Shown in pieces: positions 53,958-55,717 of a stretch of 55,717 nucleotides of DNA (its first letter is position 1; every line of letters starts with the position of its first letter). The DNA comes from Chara braunii (taxonomy: Eukaryota > Streptophyta > Charophyceae > Charales > Characeae): contig BFEA01000051.1 of NCBI GenBank assembly GCA_003427395.1, positions 2,088,036 through 2,143,752 of the forward strand, read 5' to 3'. A program made the position numbers and the translations under genes. The notes beneath the pieces were generated by a model. The model was not told the origin of the DNA and did no database searches. It worked only from the letters and a program-made list of their open reading frames with translations.

Positions 53958-54068
53958 CTACCGTCTTCCCCCGATCATAACGCACCCTAAAACTGAATGC
54001 ATACAAGCTTTATTTCCGGTCAGATACAGCCAAAATGAGGGTGCGTTGTGTTCGGGAGAAGACGGTAG
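53958..54068. mobile_element. Stowaway-like MITE, family A (A1)
   Basis: CTACCGTCTTCCCCCGATC and GGGAGAAGACGGTAG bracket ATAACGCACCCT and GAGGGTGCGTTGTG. Its right TA is also the left TA of the next foldback. Confidence 0.92.
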
Positions 54069-54203
54069 CAAAGAGGATCGGATCGAATGCCTGAATGTGG
54101 ACGTGTTTGTAGAGAGGTGCAGGAAATCGAGATTGAACTGCTTTTCTGCATCGGTGCATAAAACACATCCAGATTCAGGCATTCGATCCGAGTCTCTTTG
54201 CTA
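54066..54203. mobile_element. Foldback with GTGCAGAAA-type core, sharing a TA with the MITE
   Basis: TAGCAAAGAGGATCGGATCG and its mirror at 54184-54203 form the arms. Inner GCCTGAATGTGGACGTGTTT and AGAGAGGTGCAGGAAA are the core. Confidence 0.85.
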
Positions 54204-54251
54204 GGCGTTTGGGGAGTGGTGAGACGAGACTCAACCTAAACAACCACACCT

Positions 54252-54422
54252 GGGGCCAAATCCCACAAGCAGCGTTGAGTTTCCTGAACTTCTGAATCTG
54301 GACGTGTTCAAGGCGATGTGCGGTTGAGGAAACTCAACGCGATTTCTGCACATCTCCACAACCACATTCAGATTCAGGCGTTGCGAAACTCAACGCTGCT
54401 ACCGTGGTGGGACTTGGCCCCT
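54252..54422. mobile_element. Foldback with family C tips and GTGCAGAAA-type core
   Basis: GGGGCCAAATCCCAC and GTGGGACTTGGCCCC are the tips. GCAGCGTTGAGTTTC and its mirror are the arms. TCTGAATCTGGACGTGTTC and TTTCTGCACATCTCCAC form the core. It joins two families that are otherwise separate. Confidence 0.85.
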
Positions 54423-54869
54423 GCGATTTCCCAAAAGACGTACATAATGACGTCAAAACAGAAATGAGCGGAAAATTTGCGCGTGCCCGTAGCGTAGGTG
54501 TGTCTACACGTGCGGGGCGCAAATGAGGGGGGGGGGGGGGAGGGGGGGGGGGGGAGGAGAGGGGGGAGGGGCGGCGACAAAAAGAAAGCCAATTTCCCTG
54601 AGCGGAAATTCAGAATAAAAAAAGAGACACAATTCCCTCCTTCCTCTTCCCCCACTCGCCCCTCCTCGCACCACCCCCCTTCCTTCCTTTCCCCCACTTC
54701 CCCCTCTTTCTTTTTCATTTTCCCTCAAGTCGCTTCTCTCTCTTTTTGTTTCCGCTCCGCTCAAGACGAATTCTCTAAATATATTAAAAAAAAAAAAAAA
54801 AAAAAAACGAATTCTCTTTCTTTCTGTTTCAGACCCCTCCTCTCCCCTTCACCCCCGGCTGCTCACACA

Positions 54870-55012
54870 GAAGATGGGGGGGAAAGGAGGGCAGGGGGGA
54901 AGAGAGCGGGGGAACATGGGACAGACTAGAGCAGGAAAAAAGAAGATGGGGGGAAAGGAGGGCAGGGGGGAGGAGAGCGGGGGGACATGGGACAGACTAG
55001 AGCAGGAACAAA
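54870..55012. repeat. About 72-bp purine-rich tandem duplication
   Basis: GAAGATGGGGGGAAAGGAGG then ACATGGGACAGACTAGAGCA appears in both units. A poly(G) run (about 54524-54570) and (T)/(A) runs precede it. Confidence 0.85.
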
Positions 55013-55059
55013 GAACGCGAGGACGTATTCCGCACTCCCCACGCCCAATCACTCCCATA

Positions 55060-55500
55060 CCGAACCTACGGAACCTCATCCCGACCCTCATAAGAGGTCG
55101 AGCGTTCGAATCCCTTTCTCCGCTCATCAGCATCGCAGCTATAAGCCTGTCTACCAATTCCATCATATCCGGATGCTGATAGCGACCCTCATACCGACCT
55201 CCGTACAGGTCGAGGGTTCAAATCCCTTATTTCGTTCGTCAGCTTCGGTATGAGGGTCGCTATGAGGGTCGTTATGAGCTTCGGTATGAGGGTCGGTATG
55301 AGGGTCGGTATGAGGGTCGCTATGAAGGTCGCTATAAGGGTTGTTATGAGGGTCGGTATGAGGGTCGATATCAGCCTTTTGATATGATGGAATTGGTAGA
55401 CATGCTTATACCCGCGAAGCTGAGGAGCGGAGAAAGGGATTCCAATAAGCAGGTCTACGAATTCCATCATCATATCCAAATGCTCATACCATACCAATCG
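55060..55500. repeat. Inverted tRNA-like half modules with GGTATGAGGGTC minisatellite
   Basis: GGTCGAGCGTTCGAATCCC (B-box-like, 55097-55116) is followed by the complement of GATGGAATTGGTAGAC, a tRNA-Leu-type D-arm word. The pair recurs at 55208-55240 (T arm only) and inverted at 55381-55475. Between are about 12 units of GGTATGAGGGTC or GCTATGAGGGTC (55248-55375). No complete tRNA cloverleaf could be built. Confidence 0.65.
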
Positions 55501-55641
55501 TCATACCTACCTTCATACCGATCCCCATCAGGCCCAGCCGAGGGGTGTCCCGACAGTGGTTACTCAATCCGCGCAACCCATCAGCCCGCGGTAAGATAGA
55601 CTGCCTCAAATGTTACGTCCGAAGTCGGTGCAAGCAGCCAG

Positions 55642-55645
<4 letters not shown>

Positions 55646-55717
<72 letters not shown>
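55646..55717. repeat. (CT)n microsatellite at the window edge
   Basis: At least 36 dinucleotide units; it continues past the window. Confidence 0.97.

Overview
The window is nuclear DNA from a repeat-rich eukaryote, most likely a streptophyte (land plant or charophyte alga). Four things point there: a type I metacaspase with a plant-style LSD1 zinc finger and introns that splice into a land-plant-like protein, an LTA4H-like M1 aminopeptidase of the plant type, a Ty3/gypsy chromovirus, and interstitial TTTAGGG-type telomere motifs. A large-genome charophyte would fit, but this is inference. No operons, bacterial genes or CRISPR arrays are present.

Only two host genes are recognisable. At 5026-6927 (+) an uninterrupted 633-codon frame encodes an LTA4H-like M1 aminopeptidase. 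On the minus strand, four exons (50512-49954, 44913-44586, 34769-34643, 29940-29686) join in phase at GT-AG sites into 423 residues of a type I metacaspase. The gene covers more than 20.8 kb because its introns (5.0, 9.8 and 4.7 kb) are filled with transposons. Its short last exon was not found.

Almost everything else is mobile or repetitive DNA. It includes: (i) a Stowaway-like MITE family with tips CTACCGTCTTC and TA target sites, present in more than a dozen copies with two unrelated interiors; (ii) a hAT-like non-autonomous family with tips CATACTTGCGG, four copies with 8-bp target duplications; (iii) a decayed hAT (DUF659) transposase gene; (iv) a 5'-truncated, internally deleted chromovirus with its 3' LTR, plus two solo LTRs of the same family; (v) a PIF/Harbinger-like MITE; (vi) tRNA-derived SINEs; (vii) several foldback families; (viii) at least seven U6 snRNA-derived sequences, some with retroposition hallmarks; (ix) many microsatellites and two minisatellites built from palindromic words.

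The most informative pieces are nested insertions. One U6 copy is split by a MITE and another by a solo LTR, and the known U6 sequence serves as the empty site. A short shared core also recurs inside elements with unrelated termini, and foldback elements keep the same tips while their self-complementary arms change. One technical defect matters: a complete Nextera mate-pair junction adapter lies at 40884-40921 inside metacaspase intron 2, so contiguity there is doubtful. There are also a 225-base N gap (28266-28490) and several single Ns inside repeats.

Stretches not listed individually (for example 294-1167, 2812-3080, 9930-10470, 10920-11816, 11942-12696, 14393-16245, 16700-18156, 22556-24060, 26140-27680, 31400-32170, 40060-40880, 51430-52140) hold no gene I can support. 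They contain low-complexity sequence and repeat fragments.
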